Of a stretch of DNA of 62,620 nucleotides, positions 1 through 8,245 are shown in pieces. Every line of letters begins with the position of its first letter. Positions within the stretch are counted from its first letter, which is position 1. The stretch is from the IMG/VR virus record IMGVR_UViG_3300008110_000094, positions 1-62,620 of that record; one strand, given 5' to 3'. Position numbers and translations under genes: made by a program. The notes beneath the pieces were generated by a model. That model worked only from the letters and a program-made list of their open reading frames with translations. It had not been told where the DNA came from and made no database searches. Source of the DNA: a virus.

Positions 1-114
1 GCGACCATGAGGGAGCGGTTCGGCCCGAGCATGATGGCCTGACCTTCGCGCAGGCCCATCTTGGCCCGCTTCTCCGTGTCCTCGGCATCGGCGGCCACGC
101 GCGCCGCGCGCAGC
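1..114. repeat. Terminal direct repeat, left copy
   Basis: These 114 bases are identical to 62507-62620. A coding frame continues through the join without interruption, so the simplest reading is a circular molecule, or circularly permuted population, assembled with an overlap. A short true terminal repeat of a linear phage genome is the alternative. Nothing here resembles a cohesive-end site. Confidence 0.9.
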
Positions 115-188
115 GTCATGCCCCGGTTCAAATTCTGCTTCACCAGATAGTCCCGGTAATCGCAGCCCACGTTCCCAGCAATTCCCAT
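1..188 (-). CDS. Hypothetical 68-aa protein across the genome join (N-terminal part)
   Basis: The ATG is at 188, with a GGGAGA ribosome-binding site about 7 bases upstream. The frame runs off the left edge and, after circularisation, continues at 62506 to a TGA at 62488, giving 68 residues. It is basic and Arg-rich, with no recognised family or membrane segment. Its stop lies just before the next minus-strand gene start (62483), so it is probably the first gene of the accessory operon 188 to 59068. The intact frame across the join is the main support for a real gene. Confidence 0.7.
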   Translation of the reverse strand, partial: MGIAGNVGCDYRDYLVKQNLNRGMTLRAARVAADAEDTEKRAKMGLREGQAIMLGPNRSLMV

Positions 189-238
189 GATCGTCTCCCG
201 TTCAGAATCGGTTGCGCCCAACGCGCCACCTAAAACGT

Positions 239-267
239 AGCATAGCGTATCATTACGTTACGGTCAC
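239..267 (-). promoter_or_regulatory. Candidate minus-strand promoter with phage operator (accessory operon)
   Basis: On the minus strand a -35-like GTGACC (262-267) and a -10-like TATGCT (239-244) are 17 bases apart, upstream of the 188 gene. The operator 12-mer CATTACGTTACG (251-262) fills the spacer. The same 12-mer occurs beside the early promoters near 48.43 and 48.85 kb. Repressor binding would block polymerase here. Promoter match is 4/6 in each hexamer, so the operator is better supported than the promoter itself. Confidence 0.5.
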
Positions 268-362
268 TATTATTCTTGACTCCGACCGAAGAAAATCAAA
301 TCCCGGTCAAATCTCAAACCATAAGCAAATTCAACACCGTATCACCATGGCACGCAAGCCCA

Positions 363-392
363 TTGACAGCCTCAGTCCAGAAAGCATATCCA
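363..392 (+). promoter_or_regulatory. Candidate late-operon promoter
   Basis: TTGACA (363-368) and TATCCA (387-392) are separated by 18 bases and lie about 75 bases upstream of the small-terminase start. The -10 hexamer runs into a 16-mer (391-406) that recurs with one mismatch at 36856-36871. The -35 is perfect and the -10 weak, as expected for a promoter needing an activator. The rest of 189-467 holds no convincing gene. Confidence 0.45.
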
Positions 393-467
393 TTGTGGCA
401 CGGTCGAACTGTTGCCCCCACCCCTAGGTCAGCGACCAACCCCCACCCAAAACAGAGGCCAGCCCCG

Positions 468-1067
468 ATGTCCGCCAAGCGGATCACCGAGCCAGAAGCG
501 CGTGCTGCGTATTTGGCGATGGGTCCAGAGCGGTCATTGTCAGCCCTATACCGGCACTATTCATCGACTATGCCGAAGGGGTCTAAACCGCCTGCGCTCA
601 TCACGATCAAAGGCTGGTCTGCAAAGCAGGGATGGCAGGCCCTAGCCGCCGAGCACGATAAGCGCTCGACCGAACGGGCAGTCGCCAAGCTGGAAAGCAA
701 GCAGGCCGACCAGACGGCAGACGCCGCCCTCGAGCTTGGCCTGGATCGCCGCTACGTCCTCCAAACCCTCAAAACCGTCGTCGATCGGTCCCTGCAGGCC
801 GAGCCGGTGCGGGACGAGGACGGCAACCCGACCGGCGAGTGGCGCTTTGACGGCAAGGCCGCAACGACCGCCGCAGTCGCGATCGGCAAAGAGCTTGGCA
901 TGTTCCGCGAGGCGCCGGCCGCTGCAGCGCCGCCCACCAACGTCAACGTCACGATCAACAACGTCGATGTGCGCGTAACCCAGGTTCGCCAAGAGATAGA
1001 GGGATTGCTGGCCTATGAGCCGCCTCAAATTGCCGCCGACGCGCCTCGCCGCGATCGAGTGGTATAG
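468..1067 (+). CDS. terS: Terminase small subunit (probable)
   Basis: This 199-residue protein would recognise phage DNA for packaging. It is assigned mainly from position: its 3' end overlaps the large terminase start by 53 bases. The N-terminal 80 residues include a helix-turn-helix-like stretch (the part with ITIKGWSAKQGW), followed by an acidic helical middle and a Pro/Ala linker, as in many small terminases. The frame is open from 276, but the ATG at 468 has an AGAGG site upstream and begins a sensible protein. Sequence identity to a named TerS family is not obvious, so this is part inference. Confidence 0.7.
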   Translation: MSAKRITEPEARAAYLAMGPERSLSALYRHYSSTMPKGSKPPALITIKGWSAKQGWQALAAEHDKRSTERAVAKLESKQADQTADAALELGLDRRYVLQTLKTVVDRSLQAEPVRDEDGNPTGEWRFDGKAATTAAVAIGKELGMFREAPAAAAPPTNVNVTINNVDVRVTQVRQEIEGLLAYEPPQIAADAPRRDRVV

Positions 1068-2598
1068 GACCGTCCTCGAGGCCGCCGCCCAAAAGTCCGA
1101 CGAGCACCTTCACGAAGCCCGCCGCGAACTATGCCGCCGGGATCTGTTCTATCTGCTAGTCGGCCCCTTGAAGCGCAAGGACGTGAACCGGGATTGGCTC
1201 TTTGAGCGATGCCGCGAGGTCCAGGCCGAGCCCGACGACCACATCGACCTTTGGGCACGCGGCCACTACAAGAGCACCATCGTCACTTTCGCCCTGACGA
1301 TCCAAGAGATACTCGTCGATCCCGAAATCACCATCGGGATTTTCTCGGACACGAACAAGGTCGCGAAGGCGTTTCTTCGCCAGATCAAGACCGAGTTCGA
1401 GATAAATGCCGACCTGAAAGCCCTGTTCCCCGACATCCTTTGGGCCAAGCCCCAGCGCGACGCCCCAAAGTGGTCCGAGGACGAGGGAATCACCGTTCGG
1501 CGCATCGGCAACCCGAAAGAACAGACCGTCGAAGCCTACGGGCTTCTGGACGGCCAGCCGACCGGCCGACACTTCAAGCTCCGCGTTTACGACGACGTTG
1601 TGACGCCCGAGACAGTCACCAGCCCCGAGATGATCGCCAAGGTGACAGACCGCCTCGGGGTTTCCGACAACCTCGGGTCCGAGCATGGCCGGGTGCGCTA
1701 TATCGGCACGCGCTACCACGCCGCCGACACCTACGACACGCTGATCAAAAGCGGCGAGGTCAAGACGCGCATCTACCCGGCAACGGACGACGGGACCGAA
1801 ACCGGCAACCCGGTGTTCCTGACGCCCAAGGAGCTGGCGAAGAAGCGCCGCAAGCAAGGCCCGTTCACTTTCGCATGTCAGATGCTTCTGAATCCGACTG
1901 CGGACAAGATGCAGGGCTTCCAAGAAGGTTGGTTGCGCTACTGGTCGGGCAACAGCACCGCCGGGCTCAATCTCTACCTGATCTGCGACCCGGCTTCCGG
2001 CAGGCAAAAGACCAGCGGCAAGAAGAACACCAACGATTACACGTCAATGTGGGTGGTCGGGGTCGGATCGGACGGAAACCGCTATGTGGTCGATGGCGTG
2101 CGCGATCGGCTGAACCTCACGGCTCGCGCCAAGCACTTCATGCGCCTGCATCGCCAGTACCGCCCCGTCAAATGCGGCTACGAGAGCTACGGGCTGCAGG
2201 CCGACATCGAGCACATCAAGTACGTCCAGGACGAAGAAAACTACCGCTTCGACATCATCGAGCTTGGCGGTTCGATGCCCAAGATCGAACGCATCAAGCG
2301 CCTTGTCCCGATCTTCGAGCAGGGCCGGTTCTATCTGCCGCACACGCTGACCCGCTTCGACGAGCAGAAGAACGCCGTCGATCTGGTTCGCCGGTTCATT
2401 GAGGACGAATACCTCTCGTTCCCGGTCTGCGCGCACGACGACATGCTTGATTGCCTCGCTCGTATCACAGACGAAGCGCTCGGCGTGTTTGAGCCCGAGC
2501 CCACGTCCGACGCAGCCCGCTGGGCCCGCGAGGACGACGACAGCCGCGACTATTCCGCCGACGACACCGGATCGAGCCTCGATTGGCTCACCGCCTGA
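1015..2598 (+). CDS. terL: Terminase large subunit
   Basis: The 527-residue packaging motor couples ATP hydrolysis to DNA translocation into the prohead and cuts the concatemer. The N-terminal ATPase shows a Walker A variant ARGHYKST (81-88) and a Walker B LRVYDD (189-194). The C-terminal RNase-H-like nuclease shows acidic residues in ICDPASG (about 325), GYESYG (about 388-393) and HDDMLD (474-479). Length is normal for the family. The start overlaps terS. Walker A of this ARGHxKST form is common in podoviral terminases. Confidence 0.95.
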   Translation: MSRLKLPPTRLAAIEWYRTVLEAAAQKSDEHLHEARRELCRRDLFYLLVGPLKRKDVNRDWLFERCREVQAEPDDHIDLWARGHYKSTIVTFALTIQEILVDPEITIGIFSDTNKVAKAFLRQIKTEFEINADLKALFPDILWAKPQRDAPKWSEDEGITVRRIGNPKEQTVEAYGLLDGQPTGRHFKLRVYDDVVTPETVTSPEMIAKVTDRLGVSDNLGSEHGRVRYIGTRYHAADTYDTLIKSGEVKTRIYPATDDGTETGNPVFLTPKELAKKRRKQGPFTFACQMLLNPTADKMQGFQEGWLRYWSGNSTAGLNLYLICDPASGRQKTSGKKNTNDYTSMWVVGVGSDGNRYVVDGVRDRLNLTARAKHFMRLHRQYRPVKCGYESYGLQADIEHIKYVQDEENYRFDIIELGGSMPKIERIKRLVPIFEQGRFYLPHTLTRFDEQKNAVDLVRRFIEDEYLSFPVCAHDDMLDCLARITDEALGVFEPEPTSDAARWAREDDDSRDYSADDTGSSLDWLTA

Positions 2599-2620
2599 CC
2601 CAAAACCACAGGAGACACAG

Positions 2621-2836
2621 ATGCCCTGCACCCAAGCGTTCCTCGACGCCAACCTCGCCCCGGACGTGGACAAGGCCGCTCAGGCCAAGATCAACGTCCC
2701 GATCACCTACGCCGGGAACCCGACCAACAACGTGACGCCCGAGTTCCAGCACCAGTTCTGCCACGACACCAGCAACGGCGACCTGTACTGGGCCTCGACC
2801 GCCGCCGCCGCTGGCTGGAAGAAGCTCAACAACTAA
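2621..2836 (+). CDS. Small hypothetical virion-region protein (71 aa)
   Basis: The ATG at 2621 is preceded by an AGGAGA ribosome-binding site; upstream codons in this frame overlap terL and are ignored. The protein is soluble, starts with a Cys-containing helix and ends in an Ala-rich segment closing with WKKLNN. No family is recognised. It lies between terminase and portal with three other very small genes, which suggests a minor head or head-decoration role, unproven. Confidence 0.7.
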   Translation: MPCTQAFLDANLAPDVDKAAQAKINVPITYAGNPTNNVTPEFQHQFCHDTSNGDLYWASTAAAAGWKKLNN

Positions 2837-2857
2837 GGCTGAGGGGAGCAAGGCGCC

Positions 2858-3157
2858 ATGCCGCTCTACATCACCGAGTACCAAAGCCTCGCGAGGGCCA
2901 ACAACGGCCCGTTTGTCTCGGCAGGCCAAGAGCCCAACGTGGCCGAGCAGCAGGTGGCGATCAGCGGCTCGTCCACGCAGTCCGCAGCGTTCAACGCCAA
3001 GACGGGCTTCGTGATGATCCACACCGACGCGATCTGCGCCCTGGCGTTTGGCGACAACCCAACTGCCGCCAACAACCGGCACCGCATGGCCGCAGGCGAG
3101 GTCCGGTTCTACGGCGTTTCGCCCGGCCAAAAAGTCGCCGTCATCACGGCGACGTAA
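2858..3157 (+). CDS. Small virion-type protein, beta-rich (99 aa)
   Basis: A strong GAGGGGAG site precedes the ATG. The C-terminal half (about residues 50-99) has alternating hydrophobics and the pattern of a small beta-sandwich (VMIHTDAICALAFGDNP then VRFYGVSPGQKVAVI), which recurs in uncharacterised phage structural proteins between terminase and portal. No signal peptide or TM segment is seen. A structural role is inferred from context. Confidence 0.75.
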   Translation: MPLYITEYQSLARANNGPFVSAGQEPNVAEQQVAISGSSTQSAAFNAKTGFVMIHTDAICALAFGDNPTAANNRHRMAAGEVRFYGVSPGQKVAVITAT

Positions 3158-3171
3158 GAGAGGATCGAGCA

Positions 3172-3468
3172 ATGATTCGAGCCGGATCAGGCGGGGCCGC
3201 TCCTGCCGAAATCGGGCGCGTCACCATCGATGCCGGCGCCCGCCCTTCGGCGTTCGACATCGCGCAAGAGATCGTCGCCACGTCCGCAGACGGCGGCGTG
3301 ACCATCGGACAAGCGCTCAAACTCTTGTTGGCCGTCATGGTCGGCAAAGTCTCGGGCGCTGGCACGTCAACGATCACCTTCCGCGATGTCAACGACACCA
3401 AGGATCGCGTCGTGGCCGATGTGGACACGAACGGCAACCGAACCAACGTGACCAAAGATGTTTCCTAA
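3172..3468 (+). CDS. Conserved phage hypothetical protein (98 aa)
   Basis: An AGAGGA site lies upstream. The middle (residues 45-60) is a hydrophobic helix (LKLLLAVMVGK) and the C-terminal third has a TFRDVNDTKDR motif that I recognise from uncharacterised proteins in many podo- and siphovirus head or tail clusters. The next gene starts inside its last codons (11-base overlap), indicating translational coupling. Function unknown. Confidence 0.75.
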   Translation: MIRAGSGGAAPAEIGRVTIDAGARPSAFDIAQEIVATSADGGVTIGQALKLLLAVMVGKVSGAGTSTITFRDVNDTKDRVVADVDTNGNRTNVTKDVS

Positions 3469-3601
3469 GTCCTATTTCGGCGCCTCGTTCTTCGCGCCGC
3501 AGTTCTTCCCGCCCGTGACCGACGCGCCGCCGATCGTCACGCCGACCAGAATCCCCACCCTGTTCATGTCGAACATGGGCCGCCTGCTTGGAAGGAGATA
3601 G
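3458..3601 (+). CDS. Micro-protein, 47 aa, Phe/Pro-rich
   Basis: This gene overlaps the previous one by 11 bases, and its last codons contain the AAGGAG site of the portal gene. It begins MFPKSYFGASFFAPQFFPP and ends in a basic tail (GRLLGRR). Short proteins opening with FPxSYF...YFAP..F occur in the same place in related phages, which supports it as real. Role unknown; perhaps a minor virion peptide. Confidence 0.65.
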   Translation: MFPKSYFGASFFAPQFFPPVTDAPPIVTPTRIPTLFMSNMGRLLGRR

Positions 3602-3605
3602 CTGA

Positions 3606-5600
3606 TTGACCTACGGCCCGGTGCCATCCCGACAACTGCCCAAGCAGGACTCGCAAAAGTCCCGCCTCATGGTGGATCGGTGGTATCGCGGCTCGCAGGC
3701 CATGGAAGATTGGGCCAAGGGCGCCAAGCAATGCGTCGATTTCTTCGAGGGGCGCCAGTGGTCGGCTGACCAGCTTGCCAAACTCACCAAGGAAAACCGG
3801 CCCGCCCTAGTGTTCAACAAGATCGCCCCGCTGGTGCGCCTTGTCGTCGGCTACATGCGCAACAACCGCACGGACATCCGCTACCTTCCGGGTAACGAAG
3901 GCGGGGGAACCGAGAACGTCGCCGAGATCCTGTCGCGCGTCGCCAAGCAGATCGGGGAGCAGAACCAACTGCCGTGGATCGATGCCGAGGTTTTCATGGA
4001 CGGCATTCTCACCGGCCGGGGCTTCTACGATTGCCGCCTCGATTTCGAGCGCAACGATCTGGGCGAGGTCGCAATCTCGGCCGTCGATCCGTTCTCCGTC
4101 GTGCTCGACCCCGACGCCAGCAGCTACGACATCAACGACCACGCCTCGGTCACGACGACCAAATGGATCTCGATCGACGAGGTTGAAACCTGCTACGGCC
4201 CCGAAGCGGCCAAGCTCATTCGGCCCTTCATCGGGACCAGCGCCGGGGCAACGTGGGGCGGCTTCCCCTATCTCGACCTGTCTGGGCCGGAAATCACGCC
4301 CATTCGCACGTTCGGCCAGACCGACGATCCGACCCAAGACACGTTCCGCAATTTCTTCCACTCCGAACTGATCGACCTCTACCGCAAATCCGTGCGGGTG
4401 ATCGACCAACAGCATCGCGTGACGACGTGGGGACCGTGTTTCATCGACTTGGAGACGGGCGACAAGCACCCCGTTCCGGACGATTGGGATCAGATCAAGA
4501 TCGACAAGGTGCTCTACCACGCCCAGCGCATCAACAATCCGCTCGTTGTCCAAAACCGCCCCTACAAGCGGGTGCGCTGGACCGTGATGATTGGGGACGT
4601 GATGGTGCACGACGATTGGAGCCCTTACGAGAACTACACCATCGACGCCTATTTCCCGTATTTCCGTCGCGGAATCACGCGGGGCATGGTCGCGGACATG
4701 ATCGACCCGCAGCTTGAAATCAACAAGCGCCGGTCGGCTCAGATCGAAATCGTGTCGCGCTCGTCCAACACCGGCTGGCTTCTTAACCGGGACAGCTTGA
4801 CCAACGAGCAGGCCGACAATTTCAAGCGCCACTCGTCCAAGCCCGGTTTCATCGGGGAGTACCGCGGCGATCCGACCAAGAAGCCCGAGCGCATCCAACC
4901 CAATCCGCCCGCAATGGCGATGGAACGCCTCGAGCAAAAGTCCGAAGAAGATTTGCGCGTGATCACCGGCATCAACGAAAGCGCCCTCGGTGAACTGGAT
5001 CGGGTGCAGTCGGGCCGCGCGATCGAGGCCCGCCAGCGTCAGGCCGTCATCGCGATCCAAATCTACATGGACAATTTCGCGCGGTCGAAGGAGCTGCTTG
5101 GCCGCCGCAAACTCGAACTGATCCAGAAGCATTACACCGAAGAACGCATGTTCCGCATCATGGGCGAGGACGGCCGCCTTTCGACCATCATCATCAACCA
5201 GCGCATGATGGACCCGACCGGACAGACGTTGATCGACAAGATCAACGACATCACGGTTGGCAAATACACGGTATCAATCGACGAAACGCCGCTTTCGGCC
5301 TCGTTCGCATCGGCGCAGTTCGAGGAAATGCTGGCCCTACTCGAGAAAATGGGTCCGGTCGGTATGGCTGTTGCCCAATCTCGCCCGGATCTAATCGTCG
5401 AACTTTCGTCCCTTCCCCGCAAAGAGGAATGGGCCAACGCCATCAAGCAGGCCATGGGCATGCAGCCCGCAGGTGCGCCGGGTGCGCCCCCAGGTGCACC
5501 GCCGCCGGGCGGCGGCGGCCAACCCGTCGATCCGTCTGTCGTCGGCGGTCAGAACGTCATCCCGCTTCAACCCGGCGCCCCGCGCGCCGTCACGGCTTAA
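3606..5600 (+). CDS. Portal protein, P22-like
   Basis: This is the 664-residue portal subunit that forms the dodecameric DNA gate at one head vertex. The start is a TTG at 3606 with AAGGAG 8 bases upstream. The N-terminal half has the P22-type portal layout: a helical stem entry near VFNKIAPLVRLVVGYMRNNR (residues about 60-80) and then the wing with conserved DPFSVVLDPDA (about 160-170). The last 50 residues are Pro/Gly-rich and disordered. Size fits P22-like portals (about 700). Confidence 0.9.
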   Translation: MTYGPVPSRQLPKQDSQKSRLMVDRWYRGSQAMEDWAKGAKQCVDFFEGRQWSADQLAKLTKENRPALVFNKIAPLVRLVVGYMRNNRTDIRYLPGNEGGGTENVAEILSRVAKQIGEQNQLPWIDAEVFMDGILTGRGFYDCRLDFERNDLGEVAISAVDPFSVVLDPDASSYDINDHASVTTTKWISIDEVETCYGPEAAKLIRPFIGTSAGATWGGFPYLDLSGPEITPIRTFGQTDDPTQDTFRNFFHSELIDLYRKSVRVIDQQHRVTTWGPCFIDLETGDKHPVPDDWDQIKIDKVLYHAQRINNPLVVQNRPYKRVRWTVMIGDVMVHDDWSPYENYTIDAYFPYFRRGITRGMVADMIDPQLEINKRRSAQIEIVSRSSNTGWLLNRDSLTNEQADNFKRHSSKPGFIGEYRGDPTKKPERIQPNPPAMAMERLEQKSEEDLRVITGINESALGELDRVQSGRAIEARQRQAVIAIQIYMDNFARSKELLGRRKLELIQKHYTEERMFRIMGEDGRLSTIIINQRMMDPTGQTLIDKINDITVGKYTVSIDETPLSASFASAQFEEMLALLEKMGPVGMAVAQSRPDLIVELSSLPRKEEWANAIKQAMGMQPAGAPGAPPGAPPPGGGGQPVDPSVVGGQNVIPLQPGAPRAVTA

Positions 5601-5621
5601 CCACCAACCCAAGAGGCTAAA

Positions 5622-6056
5622 ATGTCCGACGAAACCAACACGACCGAACAGCAGCCCGCCGCCGCAACAGCCGACGCGGCGCTCACGCCCTTGGCAATCA
5701 CGGAAACAAGCGTCGCAAACGAAATCGCGCGCATCGAGCGCATCATGCGTATCGGGTTCCCGGTCCAAGTCGTGTTTCGCGACGGCCGCACCTTCAACGG
5801 CTCCTATGTGCAGGCGGGGATCATCGTCGGCGGGCCGTTCAAAGGCGGCAAGGCGCTCGCGAACATTCGCGTGCTCACCGATGCAGCCCCAGGCGAACAT
5901 CCCGATCTGCCGCGCTTCTGCAGCATCCCGCATGTTCTCGCCAGCTCCCCCGAAGATGCTGTCATTTGGCGCACGCCCGACGACGACAATCTGGGCGGCT
6001 GGCTGGGCAACGAACCAGCGACCAACGGCCCGCAAGCGCACCCGCAGGACGAGTGA
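5622..6056 (+). CDS. Hypothetical protein between portal and scaffold (144 aa)
   Basis: An AAGAGG site precedes the ATG. After a low-complexity Thr/Ala/Gln-rich N-terminus (about 30 residues) comes a compact domain (about 45-120) with repeated beta-strand patterns (FPVQVVFRDGRTFNGSYV). The C-terminus is polar. No family recognised. Next gene starts 7 bases after the stop, so they are co-transcribed. Confidence 0.7.
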   Translation: MSDETNTTEQQPAAATADAALTPLAITETSVANEIARIERIMRIGFPVQVVFRDGRTFNGSYVQAGIIVGGPFKGGKALANIRVLTDAAPGEHPDLPRFCSIPHVLASSPEDAVIWRTPDDDNLGGWLGNEPATNGPQAHPQDE

Positions 6057-6063
6057 CGCGACC

Positions 6064-6615
6064 ATGACCACGGTGCGCCACAACCCCGACCTTCTCTTGC
6101 TCCCCGCGATACGGCGCCGCCTTCAAGGCGAGGCGGATTTCGAGGACGGCCCCGGCATCTATTGGGCTGTCATGGTGCGCGCCGATGGCATGCCCCGCGT
6201 CGAAACCTCGATGGGCATCTCGATCACGCCCGTTCCCGAGCAGGTGATGTTCGCGCACGACATGGTTGAAGGGCTCAATCGCCATCTGCACCACGACGGC
6301 GCCTGGATCGTGGCCTACACCCACCCCAACCCGCGCCAGACCGTGCTCGACACGTTCACGCTCTTTGGCCGCTTCACCTTCATCTGGCTCGACGCCGACG
6401 CCGATCCGCAGTTCACCGTTGAGTGCTCTCAAAGCCTGTTCCACGAGGTTCTCGAAAAAGGCCCCGATTACTGGATGGCCGAGTGCGAGCGCCATTGGTC
6501 CACTTGGGACCGGCAGATGCGCCAAGTGCTCGACCGCAAAATCCGATCGATCGCAACCTTCAAACAAGCCCAGGGTCAAGGAGCGCCGAGCAATGGCCGA
6601 TATCCCGTCAACTGA
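6064..6615 (+). CDS. Hypothetical protein (183 aa)
   Basis: The ATG at 6064 lies 7 bases after the previous stop; the much longer open frame upstream is a shadow of the portal gene. The protein is mixed alpha/beta and aromatic-rich (FGRFTFIWLDADADPQF) with a basic C-terminal helix. It overlaps the start of the next gene by 23 bases. Its location in the head cluster suggests a virion or assembly function, but no homology is recognised. Confidence 0.65.
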   Translation: MTTVRHNPDLLLLPAIRRRLQGEADFEDGPGIYWAVMVRADGMPRVETSMGISITPVPEQVMFAHDMVEGLNRHLHHDGAWIVAYTHPNPRQTVLDTFTLFGRFTFIWLDADADPQFTVECSQSLFHEVLEKGPDYWMAECERHWSTWDRQMRQVLDRKIRSIATFKQAQGQGAPSNGRYPVN

Positions 6616-6889
6616 TCGCCGGGCGCCAAACGCTTGGCTCAGCCCTCAGTTCCTTCTCACGGTCGGCACGCTGGTATTCGGCGGCATCGTGGCTTGGGCC
6701 TCGCTCATGGCCGAGGTTCGCGGCCATGAAACCCGGCTGAGCAAGCTCGAGATCGAGAACCGCGACAGCAGTGCGACTGACCTACAGATTTTACAGCGCC
6801 TCGCCACGATCGAAACCCGCATCGGGTATCTCGTCGATGCCGAAGGACGCCGCCAGCAGCGCGAAGATCGCATGCCGCGCCAGCCGTAA
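6593..6889 (+). CDS. Small membrane-anchored coiled-coil protein (98 aa)
   Basis: Residues about 16-40 form one hydrophobic span (FLLTVGTLVFGGIVAWASLMA), followed by a charged heptad-like helix (HETRLSKLEIENR... to the C-terminus). This single-TM plus coiled-coil layout occurs in phage XhlA-type and other lysis-associated proteins, but it sits in the head cluster far from the lysis genes. AAGGAG lies 10 bases upstream of the ATG. Lysis function is a guess. Confidence 0.65.
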   Translation: MADIPSTDRRAPNAWLSPQFLLTVGTLVFGGIVAWASLMAEVRGHETRLSKLEIENRDSSATDLQILQRLATIETRIGYLVDAEGRRQQREDRMPRQP

Positions 6890-7031
6890 ACCCATCCGGG
6901 CCGCCGCCGGTTATCTCGGGCGCTGGGTTGCTGAACCCCTCAAAACCAGCACGACGACCAAACCAAAGGTGCCGCCGACCTATGACGGGCGCGACCGCCT
7001 CTTGAGCGAAATCCAAGGAGACTCGCTGTGA
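6837..7031 (+). CDS. Small basic hypothetical protein (64 aa)
   Basis: This frame overlaps the preceding gene by 53 bases and the following scaffold start by 4 (GTGA). It is rich in Lys, Arg and Ala, with a central YLGRWVAEP segment. The ATG at 6837 is the shortest sensible start; 6771 is also open. The tight packing and 3' overlap support expression. Function unknown. An embedded Rz1-like lipoprotein was considered but no lipobox is present. Confidence 0.5.
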   Translation: MPKDAASSAKIACRASRKPIRAAAGYLGRWVAEPLKTSTTTKPKVPPTYDGRDRLLSEIQGDSL

Positions 7032-8188
7032 CAACGCAAGACACTGGTGCCCAGATTCCGCCCGACGCAACCCAGACGACGACTGCGGGTAACGACCCCG
7101 CCGCAGCCGCACCGCCTGCCAGCGCCGAGCAAAGCCAGCCCGCCCTTCCAGCAACCATAGAAATCGACGGCCTCGTGGTCCCGACCGACCTTTCTTCGGT
7201 TGAAGATCTCGATCTGCGCGAACTCTATGAACTGAAACTGGACGCGCACAAGCAGGCCCAGGAAAAAGGGAACACGGCCACACCGCCCGCCCAACCCGAA
7301 GCGCCCGCCCCGACGACCGGCAAGGAAACACCGCCGGCCGCTCCGACCGCCCCCCAGCGGCCGAACGGCCAGCCGATGATTCCGAAACCCCGTCTCGACG
7401 AAGCGCTCAAGGCCAAAGCCGACGCCGAAGCAGCGGCGGCTTATTGGAAGGGTGTTGCAGACGGACGCCAACCGGCAGGCAAACCGCCCGCCGATGCCCC
7501 GTCATCGACGCAGACCCAAGCCCCAACGGATCTCGCCGCCATCAACGCCCAGCGGGTTCAACTCGCCAAGGACTTTGACGACGGCAAGCTCACCGCAGCG
7601 GATTGGGAGCAGAAGCGCCAAGCCCTCGACGACCAAGCGCAGGAATTGCGGGAAGCCGCACTACTCGCCAAACTCCCGAAGGCTTCCAGCGAAAACGACC
7701 TTGTGCTCGAGGAACGCACCGCCCAGATCGCGGCGCAGCATCCCTATTCGGAATTGGTGTTCCCGGTCCAACCGGACAACAACCCGATCATGGACGCCCG
7801 CCGCGCAACCCTGGCGGCCGAAGCCAACGCCAATGTCGTTGCGGCCAATCCCGGCATTCAGCCCGGAGCCCGCGCCGATCTTCTGTACCGCGCCGAACTG
7901 GCCCGACTCACCGATGTCTATGGCCCCATCTGGTTTCCGAACCAGCCCAAGCCCGCGCCAGCGACTCAAACCTCTGCTACGCCTCAGCCCGCCATCTCCA
8001 AGACGGCCCAAAACCGTCTCGAAAAGCTGGTGCTGGCAGGCCAGCAGCCGCCCAACCTCGCCGCAGCCGGGAAATCCGGGCAGGGCGAAGGTGGGCTCAG
8101 CGAAGCCGCGATCGCACGCATGAGCGACGACGAAATCGCCGCTCTGCCGCCGCAGCTTCGCGCCAAACTTACCGGGGTCGCACCCTAG
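7028..8188 (+). CDS. Scaffolding / head assembly protein (probable)
   Basis: A 386-residue Ala/Pro/Gln/Glu-rich protein directly before the major capsid gene. It shows the usual scaffold look: disordered N-terminus, long helices in the middle (residues about 150-215, VQLAKDFDDGKLTAADWEQKRQALDDQ), and a basic, helical C-terminus. The start is GTG at 7028, coupled to the previous stop. Function is inferred from position and composition, as scaffolds rarely keep sequence identity. Confidence 0.75.
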   Translation: MTTQDTGAQIPPDATQTTTAGNDPAAAAPPASAEQSQPALPATIEIDGLVVPTDLSSVEDLDLRELYELKLDAHKQAQEKGNTATPPAQPEAPAPTTGKETPPAAPTAPQRPNGQPMIPKPRLDEALKAKADAEAAAAYWKGVADGRQPAGKPPADAPSSTQTQAPTDLAAINAQRVQLAKDFDDGKLTAADWEQKRQALDDQAQELREAALLAKLPKASSENDLVLEERTAQIAAQHPYSELVFPVQPDNNPIMDARRATLAAEANANVVAANPGIQPGARADLLYRAELARLTDVYGPIWFPNQPKPAPATQTSATPQPAISKTAQNRLEKLVLAGQQPPNLAAAGKSGQGEGGLSEAAIARMSDDEIAALPPQLRAKLTGVAP

Positions 8189-8228
8189 CGACCGTCACCA
8201 CCCCCCTGCTTTGCAGGGCGACGGTCGC
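8188..8228 (+). promoter_or_regulatory. Strong stem-loop in the capsid gene leader
   Basis: GCGACCGTC (8188-8196) pairs with GACGGTCGC (8220-8228), and inside it CCCTGC (8204-8209) pairs with GCAGGG (8213-8218) around a TTT loop. The hairpin starts in the scaffold stop codon and ends 17 bases before the capsid ATG. There is no U-tract, so it is more likely an RNA-stability or processing element than a terminator. Confidence 0.6.
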
Positions 8229-8245
8229 CAGCATGGAGAAATCCA

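Noticed and set aside
1-114. Prophage attL/attR flanks
   Set aside because: The repeat is within a phage gene and the window has no host genes outside it; an assembly overlap explains it.
6593-7031. Spanin pair (Rz/Rz1-like) from the overlapping membrane gene and small basic gene
   Set aside because: No lipobox in the second frame and the location is far from the lysis genes.
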